Assembly: GCF_013141915.1 (NCBI RefSeq)
Contig: NZ_SROX01000010.1
Location: 62,001 to 126,000 of the forward strand
Direction of reading: 5' to 3'
Length of the DNA stretch: 64,000 nucleotides
Source of the DNA: Cupriavidus necator
GTDB taxonomy: Bacteria; Pseudomonadota; Gammaproteobacteria; Burkholderiales; Burkholderiaceae
A program made the position numbers and the translations under genes. The notes beneath the pieces are model-generated. The model was not told where the DNA came from. It saw only the letters and a list, made by a program, of their open reading frames with translations, and made no database searches. Below are positions 50,871 through 61,500 of the stretch, in pieces (position 1 is the stretch's first letter; every line of letters starts with the position of its first letter).

Positions 50871-51344
50871 ATGTCCACCTATACCGCTGAAGTCCTGTGG
50901 CAACGCGACGGACAGGATTTCGCCGGCAACCGCTACAGCCGCCGGCATGTGCTGCGCTTCGACGGCGGCGCCGAAGTCCCGGGCTCGTCGTCGCCACACG
51001 TGGTGCCGCTGCCGATGTCCGATGCCAGCGCGGTCGACCCGGAAGAAATGTTCATCGCGTCGCTGTCCAGCTGCCACATGCTGTGGTTCCTGTCGCTGGC
51101 GGCAAAGCAGCGCTTCGTCGTCGACCGCTACCTGGACGCGGCCACCGGTGTGATGGAAAAGAACGCCAATGGGCAGATGGCGATGACCGTGGTGACGCTG
51201 CGCCCGCAAGTCACGTTTGGCGGTGAGCGCGAACCCACGCTTGATCAGCTCAACGCCCTGCACCACGCCGCGCACGAGGCCTGCTTTATCGCCAACTCGG
51301 TCAGGACCGAGGTGCGCTGCGAACCGGTGTACGCCGGCGCCTAG
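50871..51344 (+). CDS. OsmC-family protein
   Basis: This 157-residue OsmC/Ohr-fold protein opens STYTAEVLWQRDGQDFAGNRYSRRH and has SASAVDPEEMFIASLSSCHMLWFL with a single conserved cysteine, and HHAAHEACFIANSVRTEV with the second cysteine. Both redox cysteines of the family (about C70 and C144) are present, so peroxide reduction is plausible. It has a CAGGAG ribosome site and lies 45 bases after the persulfide dioxygenase gene. Confidence 0.87.
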   Translation: MSTYTAEVLWQRDGQDFAGNRYSRRHVLRFDGGAEVPGSSSPHVVPLPMSDASAVDPEEMFIASLSSCHMLWFLSLAAKQRFVVDRYLDAATGVMEKNANGQMAMTVVTLRPQVTFGGEREPTLDQLNALHHAAHEACFIANSVRTEVRCEPVYAGA

Positions 51345-51357
51345 CCGCCACAAACAC

Positions 51358-52197
51358 ATGGCCATGCCCGCCAGCGTGCTGCCCCTGCCGGCGCGGCTAT
51401 GGACCGCGCGGGCGCCCCTGTGGGGGTGGCTGGCCGCAGCCCTGGCGGGGCTTGCTGCGATCGCTATGCTGCAGGATCACTTCCTCTATTTTCCCGAACG
51501 CGTGCCGGTCGACGACATGGTCTCGGCCGGTTTGCGCGCCTGGCCAGGGCCGGATGATTTTCGCGGGCTGGTGGCAGAGCCACCCGGGCCGGTGCGCGCC
51601 ACCGCCATGGTGTTTCACGGCAACGCCGGGCATGCGGGGCATCGCGACTACTACGCCCAGGCCCTGGCGCCACTTGGCATCCGCGTGATCCTGGCCGAAT
51701 ACCCGGCGTACGGGCCGCGCACGGGCACGCTGGGCGAACGCAGCTTCGTCGCCGACGCGGAGCAATCGATCGCGCTGGCGCGGCGGCAGTTCGATGGCCC
51801 GCTGCTGCTGATCGGCGAATCGCTGGGCGCGGGCGTGGCCGCGGCCGCCGCGGCGCGCCAGCGCGACCACGTTGCCGGTGTCCTGCTGATCACACCGTGG
51901 GACAAGCTGGCGCATCTGGCCGCGCACCACTATCCCTGGCTGCCGGCCGGCTGGCTTCTGCGCGACCGCTACGACAGCGTGGCCAACCTGGCAGGCTTTG
52001 GCCGCCCGGTGATGGTGGCGGTGGCCGAACGCGACACCATCGTGCCGGCACGCTTCGGAGAGGCGCTCCATGCGTCGCTGGGCGAACCGCGGCGGCTGGC
52101 GGTGATCGACGGCGCCGGCCACAACGACTGGACCCGGCATGTCGGCGCCGGCTGGTGGCGCGACGCGCTGGCCTTCCTGCTGCCGCGGCCAGACTGA
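51358..52197 (+). CDS. Alpha/beta hydrolase, Bem46/YfhR-like, membrane-anchored
   Basis: This 279-residue protein has one N-terminal membrane helix (about residues 20-40) then an alpha/beta hydrolase domain. It shows FLYFPERVPVDD, MVFHGNAGHAGHRDYYAQAL (oxyanion region), the nucleophile elbow GESLGAG (S155), an aspartate in AVAERDTIVP and the histidine in GAGHNDW. It starts 13 bases after the OsmC stop. The substrate is unknown. Confidence 0.85.
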   Translation: MAMPASVLPLPARLWTARAPLWGWLAAALAGLAAIAMLQDHFLYFPERVPVDDMVSAGLRAWPGPDDFRGLVAEPPGPVRATAMVFHGNAGHAGHRDYYAQALAPLGIRVILAEYPAYGPRTGTLGERSFVADAEQSIALARRQFDGPLLLIGESLGAGVAAAAAARQRDHVAGVLLITPWDKLAHLAAHHYPWLPAGWLLRDRYDSVANLAGFGRPVMVAVAERDTIVPARFGEALHASLGEPRRLAVIDGAGHNDWTRHVGAGWWRDALAFLLPRPD

Positions 52198-52208
52198 CTA
52201 CTACTGGC

Positions 52209-53324
52209 TCAGGCGGCCCAGCGGTCGCACGCCTTGCGCACGGTCTCGCGCTGGCTGCGCGCCTCCGCGTCGACCTGGCGCAGCCAGCGGGCATCGCCGT
52301 CGCGGCCCCCGGCGAGCGCGCGGATATTGGCCAGCGCCTCCAGCGAGCCGAGCGCCTCGGCATGCGGCACCAGCGCGTCGCAGATCGACAGGATATGGTC
52401 CGCGATCGGCATGCGGGTCAGTTCGTTGGGGTGCACGTACTCGCCCTCGAGCCCGAAGCGGCAGGCCTGGAAGCGGTTGAAGGTGTAGACCAGGTAATCG
52501 TCTTCCTGGGGCATGAAGGGGCGCGACAGCAGCAGGTAGCGCGCCAGCATCTGGATATACGCGGCGATATCGCAGGCGCGCTGCACCGTCAGCGGCGTGT
52601 CCATCACGCGGACCTCGATGGTGCCGAACTCCGGCTTGGGCCGGATATCCCAGTAGAAGTCCTTCATGCTTTCGATCACGCCGGTATTGCGCATCTTCTC
52701 GAAGTACGCGGTAAAGGCATCCCACGTCAGCAGGAACGGCGCGCGCCCGCTCATCGGGAAGGCCGCGACCGAGTTCAGCCGCGCCGAGGCAAAGCCGGTA
52801 TCGACGCCCTGCACATAAGGCGACGAGGCCGCCAGCGCGACAAAGTGCGGCACATAGCGGCCGATCGCATGCAGCAGGAACAGCGACTCGTCGGCGCTGG
52901 GGCAGCCGATATGCACATGCTGGCCGAACACGGTGAACTGCTTGGCCAGGTAGCCGTACAGCTCCGAGATGTACTGGTAGCGCGGCGAATCGGAGATGGT
53001 GCGGTCGGACCACTGCTGGAACGGGTGCGTGCCGCCGCCGGCTATGCCCAGATTCAGCGAGTGCGACGCCGCCACCATCAAATCGCGCATCACGGTCAGT
53101 TCCTGCAGCGCCTGCTGGTAGCTGTGGCAGATGCCGGTGCTGATCTCGATCATCGACGGGCTGATCTCCGGCTTGATGTCGCCGGCATGCTCGGCGCCCT
53201 TGAGCGCGCGCAGCAGGTCGGGCGCGAACGGGGCCAGGTCATAGTCATGCCGGTTGACCAGCTGCAGCTCCAGCTCGACGCCGAAGGTCAGCGCCTCGGA
53301 TTGCTTGAACGGTTCGAGCGACAT
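52209..53324 (-). CDS. Carboxylate-amine ligase, YbdK / GCS2 family
   Basis: This 371-residue member of glutamate-cysteine ligase family 2 has [54 protein letters not shown] and [21 protein letters not shown]. coli YbdK has weak gamma-glutamylcysteine synthetase activity and its true substrate is not settled. Its ATG overlaps the stop of the upstream antiporter gene (TGATG), so translation is coupled. Confidence 0.92.
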   Translation of the reverse strand: MSLEPFKQSEALTFGVELELQLVNRHDYDLAPFAPDLLRALKGAEHAGDIKPEISPSMIEISTGICHSYQQALQELTVMRDLMVAASHSLNLGIAGGGTHPFQQWSDRTISDSPRYQYISELYGYLAKQFTVFGQHVHIGCPSADESLFLLHAIGRYVPHFVALAASSPYVQGVDTGFASARLNSVAAFPMSGRAPFLLTWDAFTAYFEKMRNTGVIESMKDFYWDIRPKPEFGTIEVRVMDTPLTVQRACDIAAYIQMLARYLLLSRPFMPQEDDYLVYTFNRFQACRFGLEGEYVHPNELTRMPIADHILSICDALVPHAEALGSLEALANIRALAGGRDGDARWLRQVDAEARSQRETVRKACDRWAA

Positions 53325-54550
53325 CAGCGCCCTCCTCCATTGACCCGGCTATCGACGCGGACTTCGCCTGCGTAGCGCAGCGCCCAGGCCGCGATCACGG
53401 GGCCGAAAAGTTGTTCGATGGCCAGCGCGCACAGGATGATGGCGGCCAGCGGTTGCCCGGTGCCCGGGTAGAGGCGCGCCACGTCGTGCATCAGCAGGTA
53501 GGCCAGGCCCGACATCGGCGCCAGCGCCAGCCCCAGCGCCATGCACTGGCGCAGGCTCAGGCCCGAGAACGAGCCCAGCGAGACTACGCCGGCCAGCTTG
53601 GCGACGTGGCGCAGCACCACCAGCGCAATGGCGTAGACGCCGCCCACCGCCCAGTCCTGCGCCGTCAGCGGCAGCCCCAGCGACACCACCATCACGATGA
53701 TCAGCAGGCTGCCGGCGCTGCCGAAATGCGGCGGCCACACGTGCGGCTGGTGGTCCTGGTGCTTGAACACCACCCCGGCCAGCATCAGCGTCAGCGGCAT
53801 CGACAATTTTAGTACCCGGGTCAGCGCCAGCGTGAACAGCACCAGGCCCACCAGCACCAGGAAGCTGTAGTGGTCGTCGGCCGACATGCGGTCGTAAATG
53901 GCGTGGCCGAGCTTGCCCACCACCCAGGCCAGCAGGCACGAGCCCACCAGCAGGTACAGCGGGTGCAGCAGCGCGGCACCCAGGTTGCCATATTCCGAAT
54001 GCAGCCAGCCGGTGGCGACCTGCACGATGGCGGCGGCGTAGATGCTGTTGAGCGCGGCCATGGCCATCAGCCGCTCGGTGACCTGCCCGTCCGCGCGCAG
54101 TTCGTTCTTGAGCTGCAGCACGATGGTGGGCGAAGTGCTGACGGCGATCCCTCCGGCCAGGATCGCCACGCCGGGCGAGGCGCCGATCCACTGCAGCACC
54201 GCCGCCACCAGCCCCCAGGTCAGCAGGCTTTCAAAGGCACTGGTCAGCAGCAGCCAGCGGTTCGCGCGCAGCCAGGTCAGCGAGAGGCGATGGCCGAGTT
54301 CGAACAAAGCCAATGCCAGCGCCATATCGATCAGGATACGGGTCTGGCTGATCATGTTCTCGTCGACGATGCTGCGGCCCAGCATGCCCGCGCACAGCCC
54401 CGCCGCAGCGTACCCGACAATGCGCGGGCAGCGCAGCCAGCGCCGGCTCACCTCGCCGGCCAGGCCGGCGCCGACCAGGGCCAGCCCGACCCAGAACAGG
54501 CCGCCGGGGGCGAGCGGAAGGCTTGGAAAAAGTTGGCTCAGTCCATTCAT
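53324..54550 (-). CDS. CPA2-family cation/proton antiporter
   Basis: This protein of about 408 residues has roughly twelve membrane helices. Family features are [56 protein letters not shown] and [13 protein letters not shown]. It is similar to the membrane part of KefB/KefC-type systems but lacks the C-terminal TrkA-N domain. Start at MNGLSQL (ATG) is chosen; an in-frame GTG nine codons up is possible. Stop overlaps the start of the ligase gene. Confidence 0.85.
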   Translation of the reverse strand: MNGLSQLFPSLPLAPGGLFWVGLALVGAGLAGEVSRRWLRCPRIVGYAAAGLCAGMLGRSIVDENMISQTRILIDMALALALFELGHRLSLTWLRANRWLLLTSAFESLLTWGLVAAVLQWIGASPGVAILAGGIAVSTSPTIVLQLKNELRADGQVTERLMAMAALNSIYAAAIVQVATGWLHSEYGNLGAALLHPLYLLVGSCLLAWVVGKLGHAIYDRMSADDHYSFLVLVGLVLFTLALTRVLKLSMPLTLMLAGVVFKHQDHQPHVWPPHFGSAGSLLIIVMVVSLGLPLTAQDWAVGGVYAIALVVLRHVAKLAGVVSLGSFSGLSLRQCMALGLALAPMSGLAYLLMHDVARLYPGTGQPLAAIILCALAIEQLFGPVIAAWALRYAGEVRVDSRVNGGGR

Positions 54551-54641
54551 GGCGACATGGTAATGTAAGCACTTCACAATCCCTGTCAGTGATTGTCCGA
54601 CACCGCACCAAACACGCGCCGTATTTCGTCTATCTGCACGT

Positions 54642-54671
54642 AAAAAACGCCATCTACCGATGGCGTTTTTT
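54642..54671 (-). terminator. Terminator for the TPR gene (bidirectional form)
   Basis: A perfect 13-base arm pair (AAAAAACGCCATC / its complement) with loop TACC. On the minus strand it follows the TPR gene stop by about 45 bases; it also fronts the antiporter promoter. Confidence 0.9.
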
Positions 54672-54716
54672 ACACTCCTTACATCTGCAGCGGTTTCCGG
54701 AGCCGCAAGAGACGTT

Positions 54717-56681
54717 TCAGACGCCCCACATCTTCCACACCGGGCGAGTGGCCTTCAGCGCCGCCTCGACCTGCCCATACAGGGTGCGCGTGGCGCCCTG
54801 CGCGGCACCGCGGGCACGCGCCTTGTCAAAGTAGCCCAGAGCGGCTTCGCGCTGCCCCTGCCCCAGTGCGGACTGCACCGCGCGCAGGTACACCTCGGGG
54901 TCCCAGTCGTCACGCGCGGCGAAGGCGGCGACGAAGTCCGCCAGCGCGGCATCGTGGCGGCGCGCGGCGTTGTGCACCAGGCCCCGCTGCACGCGCGGGC
55001 CGGACTGGTCCAGCGGATCGCCCTCGGTCAGCGCCACGGCCTGCTCGAACAGCGGCAGCGCGCGCTCGGGCTCGCCCAAGTCGCGCCAGACCTGGCCAAA
55101 GCGGTTGTACAGCCACGCGTCTTCCACCAGCAGCGCGCGGCGCTGCTGGGCCTCGATTTCGGCCAGCGCATCGGTGCGGTCGTGCTCGTCCATGCCGGCC
55201 ATCTGTGCCTGCAGCAGCGCGGCGTAGTGCGCACGCGCATGCGCCATCGGGTGCGCGGCCTCGCTGCGGGCTTCGACCGGCAGCGCGTCCAGGCGCGCAT
55301 CCATGTGCGCCATCGCGGCCCGCGCCGCCTCGCTCGGCTCGGCGCCGCCCATGGCCCTCCAGGCGGCGATCATGCGGCTGAAGGCCCAGGTCACGTCGGC
55401 CGGGTTGCGCTCGAGCGGGTAGCGGTTGAGCACCTCTCCGGCCAGCTCGGCCACCTGCTGGTGCTGGCCGGCATCGGCGTGGCAATCGAGCAGGTCGATC
55501 CAGTGCTCGATGAACTCGCTGGCGGCCATGCCCTGGCGGTGCAGCGCAATGCGCTCGTCCGCATGCGCGGCGTCGGCCGGCAGGCTGCGCGCCAGCAGCC
55601 GGCACAGCAGCGAATAGACGTGAGGGTCGGCATTGCCACCATGGCCGGCGGCATCGCCCTGGCCAGTGGCAAAGTACTGGTCGAAGCGCGCCACCCCCGC
55701 GCGCCCGGCCTGGACCAGCTGCGGGCGCAGCGCGGCCTCGGCGGCCGGCACGTCGTCGATGAATTCGCCCAGCGCCATCGCGGCGCGGTAGTAGCCGGCG
55801 CCGTCGTCGGACTGGTCGGTCAGCGTGAAGCGCAGCCATGGCTCGGCATCGACCGTGGCGGTGGCGTCACCGCGCTGCGCCAGCTGGTGGCGCCAGGCCA
55901 GTTCGCGTACCTGGCTCTGCGGGTCGGGGACCTGGCGCAGGTAGACGCCGAGATCTTCGAGCGCGCCCTGCACGTCACCGACGCCATGGCGCAACGGCGC
56001 ACGCAGCCGGCGCGCCTCCGGGTGGTCGGGGTGCTCGGCCAGCACGCGCGCGGCCTGGTCGGCCGCGACGGCATCGCCCGCTTCGGCATCGAGCTCGAGC
56101 AGATGCGGGTTGTCCAGCGCGACGCGGCCCAGGCAGACGCGCATCAGCGGCTCCGCCGGCACGCCGGCGGCCTCGGTGCGGGCGATGTAGTCCGTCAACA
56201 GCGGCGCGATGTCGTCCGCGCCCAAGTCCGGGTTGCGCACCATCAGGTCGTACCAGTAGCGCGCGGCGGCGGCCATCTCGCCCTGCCGCAGCGCGGCCAG
56301 GCCGGCGTGGAAATGCGCGGCCCATTCGCCGGTCAGCAGGCCGCTGCGCTGCGCGGCCTCATGCAGCCACGGGCGGGCTTCGGCATCGCGGCCCAGGCTC
56401 ATCAGCATGGCACCGTAGCGGTGCGCGATCACCCCGCGCGAGACCCAGCGGTGCGGCGGCTGCAAGGGCAGCGTGTCGAGCCGCGCCAGCGCCTCGTCCA
56501 GTACCGCCAGCGCGGCGGCGGCGTCGCCATTGTCAAAGTGCAGCCGCGCCCGCAGCATGACGAAATCCACCACCTCGGGGCGCGCCAGCGACAACTGGTC
56601 GGCAATCTGCAGCGCTTCGGCGAAGCGCCCCTGGTTGGCTAGCCCGATGGCGTGGTCGTAGCTGGCTTCCTGCTCGGACAC
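54717..56681 (-). CDS. Large TPR-repeat protein, unknown
   Basis: This 654-residue protein is made of helical repeat pairs of TPR type throughout (for example YDHAIGLANQGRFAEALQIADQL at the N-terminus, and PERALPLFEQAVALTEGDPL and REAALGYFDKARARG near the end). There is no signal peptide or membrane segment, so it is probably a cytoplasmic scaffold. It starts at GTG with a strong AGGAGCAGTAC site. I find no catalytic domain. The negative net charge and length are unusual for a stand-alone TPR protein. It is monocistronic. Confidence 0.85.
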   Translation of the reverse strand: MSEQEASYDHAIGLANQGRFAEALQIADQLSLARPEVVDFVMLRARLHFDNGDAAAALAVLDEALARLDTLPLQPPHRWVSRGVIAHRYGAMLMSLGRDAEARPWLHEAAQRSGLLTGEWAAHFHAGLAALRQGEMAAAARYWYDLMVRNPDLGADDIAPLLTDYIARTEAAGVPAEPLMRVCLGRVALDNPHLLELDAEAGDAVAADQAARVLAEHPDHPEARRLRAPLRHGVGDVQGALEDLGVYLRQVPDPQSQVRELAWRHQLAQRGDATATVDAEPWLRFTLTDQSDDGAGYYRAAMALGEFIDDVPAAEAALRPQLVQAGRAGVARFDQYFATGQGDAAGHGGNADPHVYSLLCRLLARSLPADAAHADERIALHRQGMAASEFIEHWIDLLDCHADAGQHQQVAELAGEVLNRYPLERNPADVTWAFSRMIAAWRAMGGAEPSEAARAAMAHMDARLDALPVEARSEAAHPMAHARAHYAALLQAQMAGMDEHDRTDALAEIEAQQRRALLVEDAWLYNRFGQVWRDLGEPERALPLFEQAVALTEGDPLDQSGPRVQRGLVHNAARRHDAALADFVAAFAARDDWDPEVYLRAVQSALGQGQREAALGYFDKARARGAAQGATRTLYGQVEAALKATRPVWKMWGV

Positions 56682-56848
56682 GTACTGCTCCTATGGATTA
56701 AAAAAGTGCGAGTGCGGGATTATGCGCCAATGGCACGCATGGACGTCATGCATCGATCGCGATGCGTTAGGTTTCTCTCGATCTCCAACGTGGCGCCGTG
56801 CCTTCCACTGCGCTCGGAAGACTCGCCACTACGCTCGGAATACTCGGC

Positions 56849-56866
56849 CCGAATTCAGGAATTCGG
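56849..56866. promoter_or_regulatory. Palindrome CCGAATTC-AG-GAATTCGG
   Basis: A perfect 8-2-8 dyad lies 57 bases upstream of a small ORF. Nearby are two near-identical direct repeats CGCTCGGAAGACTCG and CGCTCGGAATACTCG (56811-56825 and 56832-56846). It looks like an operator. Confidence 0.4.
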
Positions 56867-56922
56867 CCACGGAAACTCGGTATTGCCTCGGTTGGGCACA
56901 GCGAGGTCGAACGGCACAATTA

Positions 56923-57183
56923 ATGCCAATGAAACCGGTACCAAACCTGCTTGCCGCGATGGTCATGCTTCCGGATGCGGATCCGCGCGCCATCGTAGCC
57001 GTTGCGGCCTCACCGATGTCAGAACCCGTGATGCAAGTCCTCACTGAACGCGGCATAGCGAGCGACGCGCTTCAGCGATTAGACCGGTTTGCATCCGCGA
57101 CCGGGGATACTGCCGTGGCGAGCGGCATCGTTGCGGATATCCGGGCAAAACTGACCAAGCGCTCGCTTACGCCAGCCCCATGA
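56923..57183 (+). CDS. Small hypothetical protein
   Basis: An 86-residue ORF (MPMKPVPNLLAAMVMLPD...) with a hydrophobic N-terminal stretch and Ala/Thr-rich helices. It has no clear ribosome site, and I recognise no family. The surrounding DNA is less GC-rich than the rest of the window. Support comes from the upstream dyad and lack of any other gene in the 600-base gap; it may not be real. Confidence 0.35.
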   Translation: MPMKPVPNLLAAMVMLPDADPRAIVAVAASPMSEPVMQVLTERGIASDALQRLDRFASATGDTAVASGIVADIRAKLTKRSLTPAP

Positions 57184-57218
57184 CCCCCGGTCAGGTGCTT
57201 CGCATCAACCGTGTCTGC

Positions 57219-57252
57219 CAAAAAAAACGCCATCCGGGAGGATGGCGTTTTT
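57219..57252 (-). terminator. Rho-independent terminator after the LivK-like gene
   Basis: Stem AAACGCCATCC / GGATGGCGTTT with A/T runs on both sides, just beyond the stop of the binding-protein gene on the minus strand. Its core AACGCCATC is the same as in the terminator at 54642-54671. Confidence 0.9.
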
Positions 57253-57281
57253 CCTGCAGGCAGAACTGCCAGACCGATGGC

Positions 57282-58433
57282 TTACTTCCCGCCCACCGTC
57301 TCCAGCACCGTCCACTTGCCGCCCACCACCTTATAGACGGTGATGCCGCCATCCTTCAGGTCGCCACGCGCGTCATACGCCAGCGTCTTGGTGGTCACGC
57401 CCTGCATATTGGTCGCGGCCAGTACCGGCAGGTAGCGCGCCGGATCGGTCGAACCGGCCTTGACCATGGCCGTCATCATCGCCGTGGCGCCGTCGTAGGC
57501 GTACGGCGAGTAGGTCTGTACCTTCGAGCCGAAGCGCTTCTCGTACTTCTTCTCGTACGCGGTGCCGCCGGGCATCTGGTCCAGCGGCAGGCCGGCCAGC
57601 GACACCACGGTGCCCTCGGCGGCCGGGCCGGCGAGCTTCAGGAAGTTGTCGGTCTTGGACATTTCACCCGATACCAGCGGGGCCTTCATGCCCAGTTCCT
57701 TGACTTGCTTGGCCATGGGCGCGGACTGGGTCTCGGCGCCACCGTAGAAGATGATGTCCGGGTTGCTGCGCTTGATGTTGGTCAGCACGGCCTTGAAGTC
57801 CACCGCCTTGTCATTGGTGAACTCGCGGCGCACGATCTTGCCGCCGGCGGCCTTGGCGGCCTTCTCGAACTCGTCGGCCAGGCCCTGGCCGTAGGCGGTG
57901 CGGTCATCGACGATGGCGATGTTCTTCGCACCCAGCTTCTTCACCACGAAGGCGCCGATCACCGAACCCTGCTGGGTGTCGGAAGTCATCATGCGGAACG
58001 TGGTCTTGAAGCCCTGCTTGGTGTATTCCGGCGCGGTCGCCATGGCGATCTGCGGGATGCCGGCGCGGTTGTAGACCATCGACGCCGGGATCGTGGTGCC
58101 GGAATTGAAATGGCCCAGCATGCCCTGGATGCCGTTATCCACCAGCTTCTGCGCCACCACCGAGCCGGTCTTGGGATCGGCCTGGTCGTCTTCGGAGACC
58201 AGCACGAACTTGACTTCCTTGCCGCCAATCTTGGGCTTGGTGGCGTTCATGTCCTCGATCGCGAGGACGATGCCGTTCTGCATGTCCTTGCCGTACTGCG
58301 CCTGGCCGCCGGTCATCGGGCCGGCGAAGCCCAGCTTGATTTCCTGGGCCTGCGCGAACGCGGCGGAGGCGGCGGTCAGGCCAGCCAGGGTCAGGGCAAC
58401 GGTCATTGCCGTCTTGTGGAATGTCGAGCTCAT
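57282..58433 (-). CDS. Branched-chain amino acid ABC transporter binding protein (LivK/LivJ type)
   Basis: This 383-residue protein has a signal peptide (TAMTVALTLAGLTAASAAFAQA) and a full LivJ/LivK-type fold: IKLGFAGPMTGGQAQYGKDMQNGIVLAIEDMNA, GHFNSGTTIPASMVYNRAGIPQIA, RMMTSDTQQGSVIGAF and YSPYAYDGATAMMTAMVKAG. Ligand is probably a branched-chain or related amino acid. No permease genes are adjacent. The start is ATG with AAGGAG seven bases upstream; the longer frame is not supported. It is downstream of putA on the same strand with a 158-base gap. Confidence 0.93.
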   Translation of the reverse strand: MSSTFHKTAMTVALTLAGLTAASAAFAQAQEIKLGFAGPMTGGQAQYGKDMQNGIVLAIEDMNATKPKIGGKEVKFVLVSEDDQADPKTGSVVAQKLVDNGIQGMLGHFNSGTTIPASMVYNRAGIPQIAMATAPEYTKQGFKTTFRMMTSDTQQGSVIGAFVVKKLGAKNIAIVDDRTAYGQGLADEFEKAAKAAGGKIVRREFTNDKAVDFKAVLTNIKRSNPDIIFYGGAETQSAPMAKQVKELGMKAPLVSGEMSKTDNFLKLAGPAAEGTVVSLAGLPLDQMPGGTAYEKKYEKRFGSKVQTYSPYAYDGATAMMTAMVKAGSTDPARYLPVLAATNMQGVTTKTLAYDARGDLKDGGITVYKVVGGKWTVLETVGGK

Positions 58434-58591
58434 CAGATCTCCTTGGGTCCCAAATGGTGCCGATGTGGTGCCGTTGCCGGCAGTGGTATCGCGGCGCGGC
58501 CTGGCAGTGCCGCGCCATGCTTTATATGCGCAACGGGGCAGGATCGCCGCCGCCGCCGCGCGCTTCGACATGACGCCGTCCGAGGGTCGCC

Positions 58592-61500
58592 TCAGCCGAT
58601 CGTCATCAAACTGGCATTGCCGCCCGCGGCCGCGGTGTTGACCGAGAGCGAGCGCTCGATCAGCAGGCGGTCGAGCGCGATATTGCGTTCACCCTGCGCC
58701 AGGCCCTGCACGCCGATGATCGGACCAGGACGCGCGGCCACCTGTTCGCAGACCGTGCGCAGCTGGTCCGAATCGCCGTGGTGCAGCACCGCATCGATTG
58801 CCGTGTCCGCCGCGGTCCAGTCGGCCACCATGCGGACGCGCGATTGTACGCCCTTGGGCAGGCGCGCAAACAGCCCCCGGCTGACAGGGTTTTCCAGCCA
58901 TACCGCCTCGGCGCCCACCGTCAGCACGGCGCCCAGTTGCAGGGCCAGGTCGGACTCCTGCGCGGACAGGCACAGCACGCGTTCGCGCGCCAGCAGGGTG
59001 TAGGTGTTGCGCTCGCCGGTGGGACCCGCCAGCGTCACCGCCAGGCCCGAGGCGGAAGCCTCGGCGAAGCGCTCGCACGCGGCCGCCACCTCCGGCAGCT
59101 CGGCGCGCGCCCAGTCGCGGAAGGCCTCCGTGGCCCGCATGGCTTCGTCGTCCGGCCCCACCGTCTGGGCGCCGCCCGCGCCGGCATTGACGTCGGCCGC
59201 GCGCACGCTGCGCGCCACGGCGTCCTGCGGGCAGACCGACAGCAGCCGGTGCAGGTAGAGCGGGCCGCCCGCCTTGGGGCCGGTGCCCGACAGCGCCTCG
59301 CCGCCGAACGGCTGCACGCCCACCACCGCGCCGACGATATTGCGGTTCACGTACAGGTTGCCCACCTGGGCGCGGCTGACGATAAACGAGATGGTCTCGT
59401 CAATGCGGGTATGGATGCCCAGCGTCAGGCCATAGCCGGTGCCGTTGATCTGGCTGACCATGGTGTCCAGCGCCGTGCGCGGGAAACGCACCACATGCAG
59501 CACCGGGCCGAAGACCTCGCGCTTGAGTTCCTCGATGCTGTCCAGCTCGATCAGCGTCGGCGGCACGAAGGTGCCATGGCGGCAGCTTGCGCCCTGCGCG
59601 GCGTTGGGGTCGGCCTGGTGGACCCGGCGGCCCTTGGCGCGCATGGCATCGATATGGCGCACGATGCCGGCACGCGCCTCTTCGTCGATCACCGGGCCAA
59701 CGTCGGTCGATAGGCGGTCCGGGTTGCCCATGTTCAGTTCCTGCATCGCGCCCTTGAGCATTTCCAGCACGCGGTCGGCCACGTCTTCCTGCAGGCACAG
59801 CACGCGCAGCGCCGAGCAGCGCTGGCCGGCGGAGTCGAAGGCGGAGCTGACCACGTCACCGACCACCTGCTCGGCCAGCGCCGACGAGTCGACGATCATC
59901 GCGTTCTGGCCGCCGGTCTCGGCGATCAGCGGGATCGGGCGGCCGGCGGCGTCCAGGCGCCCGGCCACGTTGCGCTGCAGGATGCGCGCGACCTCGGTCG
60001 AGCCGGTGAACATCACGCCCTTGACGCGGGCATCGCCCACCAGCGCCGCGCCGACGGTCTCGCCGCGGCCCGGCAGCAATTGCACCGCGCCGGCCGGCAC
60101 GCCGGCCTCGCGCAGCAGCTTCACCGCGGCGGCGGCAATCAGCGGGGTCTGCTCGGCGGGCTTGGCCAGCACCGGATTGCCGGCCGCCAGCGCGGCGGCC
60201 ACCTGGCCGGTGAAGATCGCCAGCGGGAAGTTCCACGGGCTGATGCAGACCACCGGCCCCAGCGGGCGGTGGGTTTCATTGTCGAAGCCGCGGCGCACCT
60301 CGGCGGCGTAGTAGCGCAGGAAGTCGACTGCCTCGCGCACTTCGGCAATGGCGTTGGAGAAGGTCTTTCCGGCCTCGCGCATGATGATGCCCATCAGCGA
60401 CTGCATCTGGGCTTCCATCAGGTCGGCGGCGCGCTCCAGCGCGGCCGCGCGCACGTCCGGCGGCGTCGCCTGCCAGATCGGCGCGGCGTTGACCGCGGCC
60501 TGCAGCGCGGCGTCGACGTCAGCCTGGCTGGCTTCGGTGACTTGTCCCACCACGTCGCGGTGGTCGGCGGGGTTCAGCACGGGCGTGGTGATGGCGTCGG
60601 CCGCGCGCGGCGCATCGGCGACCAGCGCGGCCCCCAGCATCGGCTCGGCGACCTGGCGCTCGCTGGTGCCTGCCAGCAAGGCCGACGACAGCGACGCCAG
60701 GCGATGCTCGTTGGCCAGGTCGATGCCGGCGGAGTTGGGCCGGCTCTTGCCATACAGCGTGCGCGGCGACGGGATGCGGGGATGCGGGAGGCCGAGCGCG
60801 CCTTCGTCGCGGTGCATCGCCTCGACCACGGCCACCGGGTCGGCAACCAGCTCGTCCAGCGAGATGGTGTCATCGGCGATGCGGTTGACGAAGGAAGTGT
60901 TGGCACCGTTCTCCAGCAGCCGGCGCACCAGGTAGGCCAGCAGCGTTTCGTGCGTGCCGACCGGTGCGTAGATGCGGCATGGACGGTTGAACTTGCCGTC
61001 GGCGGTGGGGCCCACCACCTGGTCGTACAGCGGCTCGCCCATGCCGTGCAGGCACTGGAACTCATACTGGCCCGGGTAGTAGCTGTGGCCGGCAATCTGG
61101 TAGATGGCCGACAGCGTGTGCGCGTTGTGCGTGGCGAACTGCGGGTAGATCGCGTCCGGCACCGACAGCAGCTTGCGCGCGCAGGCGATATAGGACACGT
61201 CGGTGTAGACCTTGCGCGTATAGACCGGATAGCCCTCCAGCCCTTCAACCTGGGCGCGCTTGATCTCGCTGTCCCAGTAGGCGCCCTTGACCAGGCGGAT
61301 CATCAGGCGATGGCGGCTGCGGCGGGCCAGGTCGATCAGGTAGTCGATCACGAACGGGCAGCGCTTCTGGTAGCCCTGCACCACGAAGCCGATGCCGTTC
61401 CAGCCGGCCAGCTCGGGCTCGAAGCACAGGCGCTCGAGCAGGTCCAGCGAGATCTCGAGGCGGTCGGCTTCCTCGGCGTCGATATTGATGCCGATGTCGT

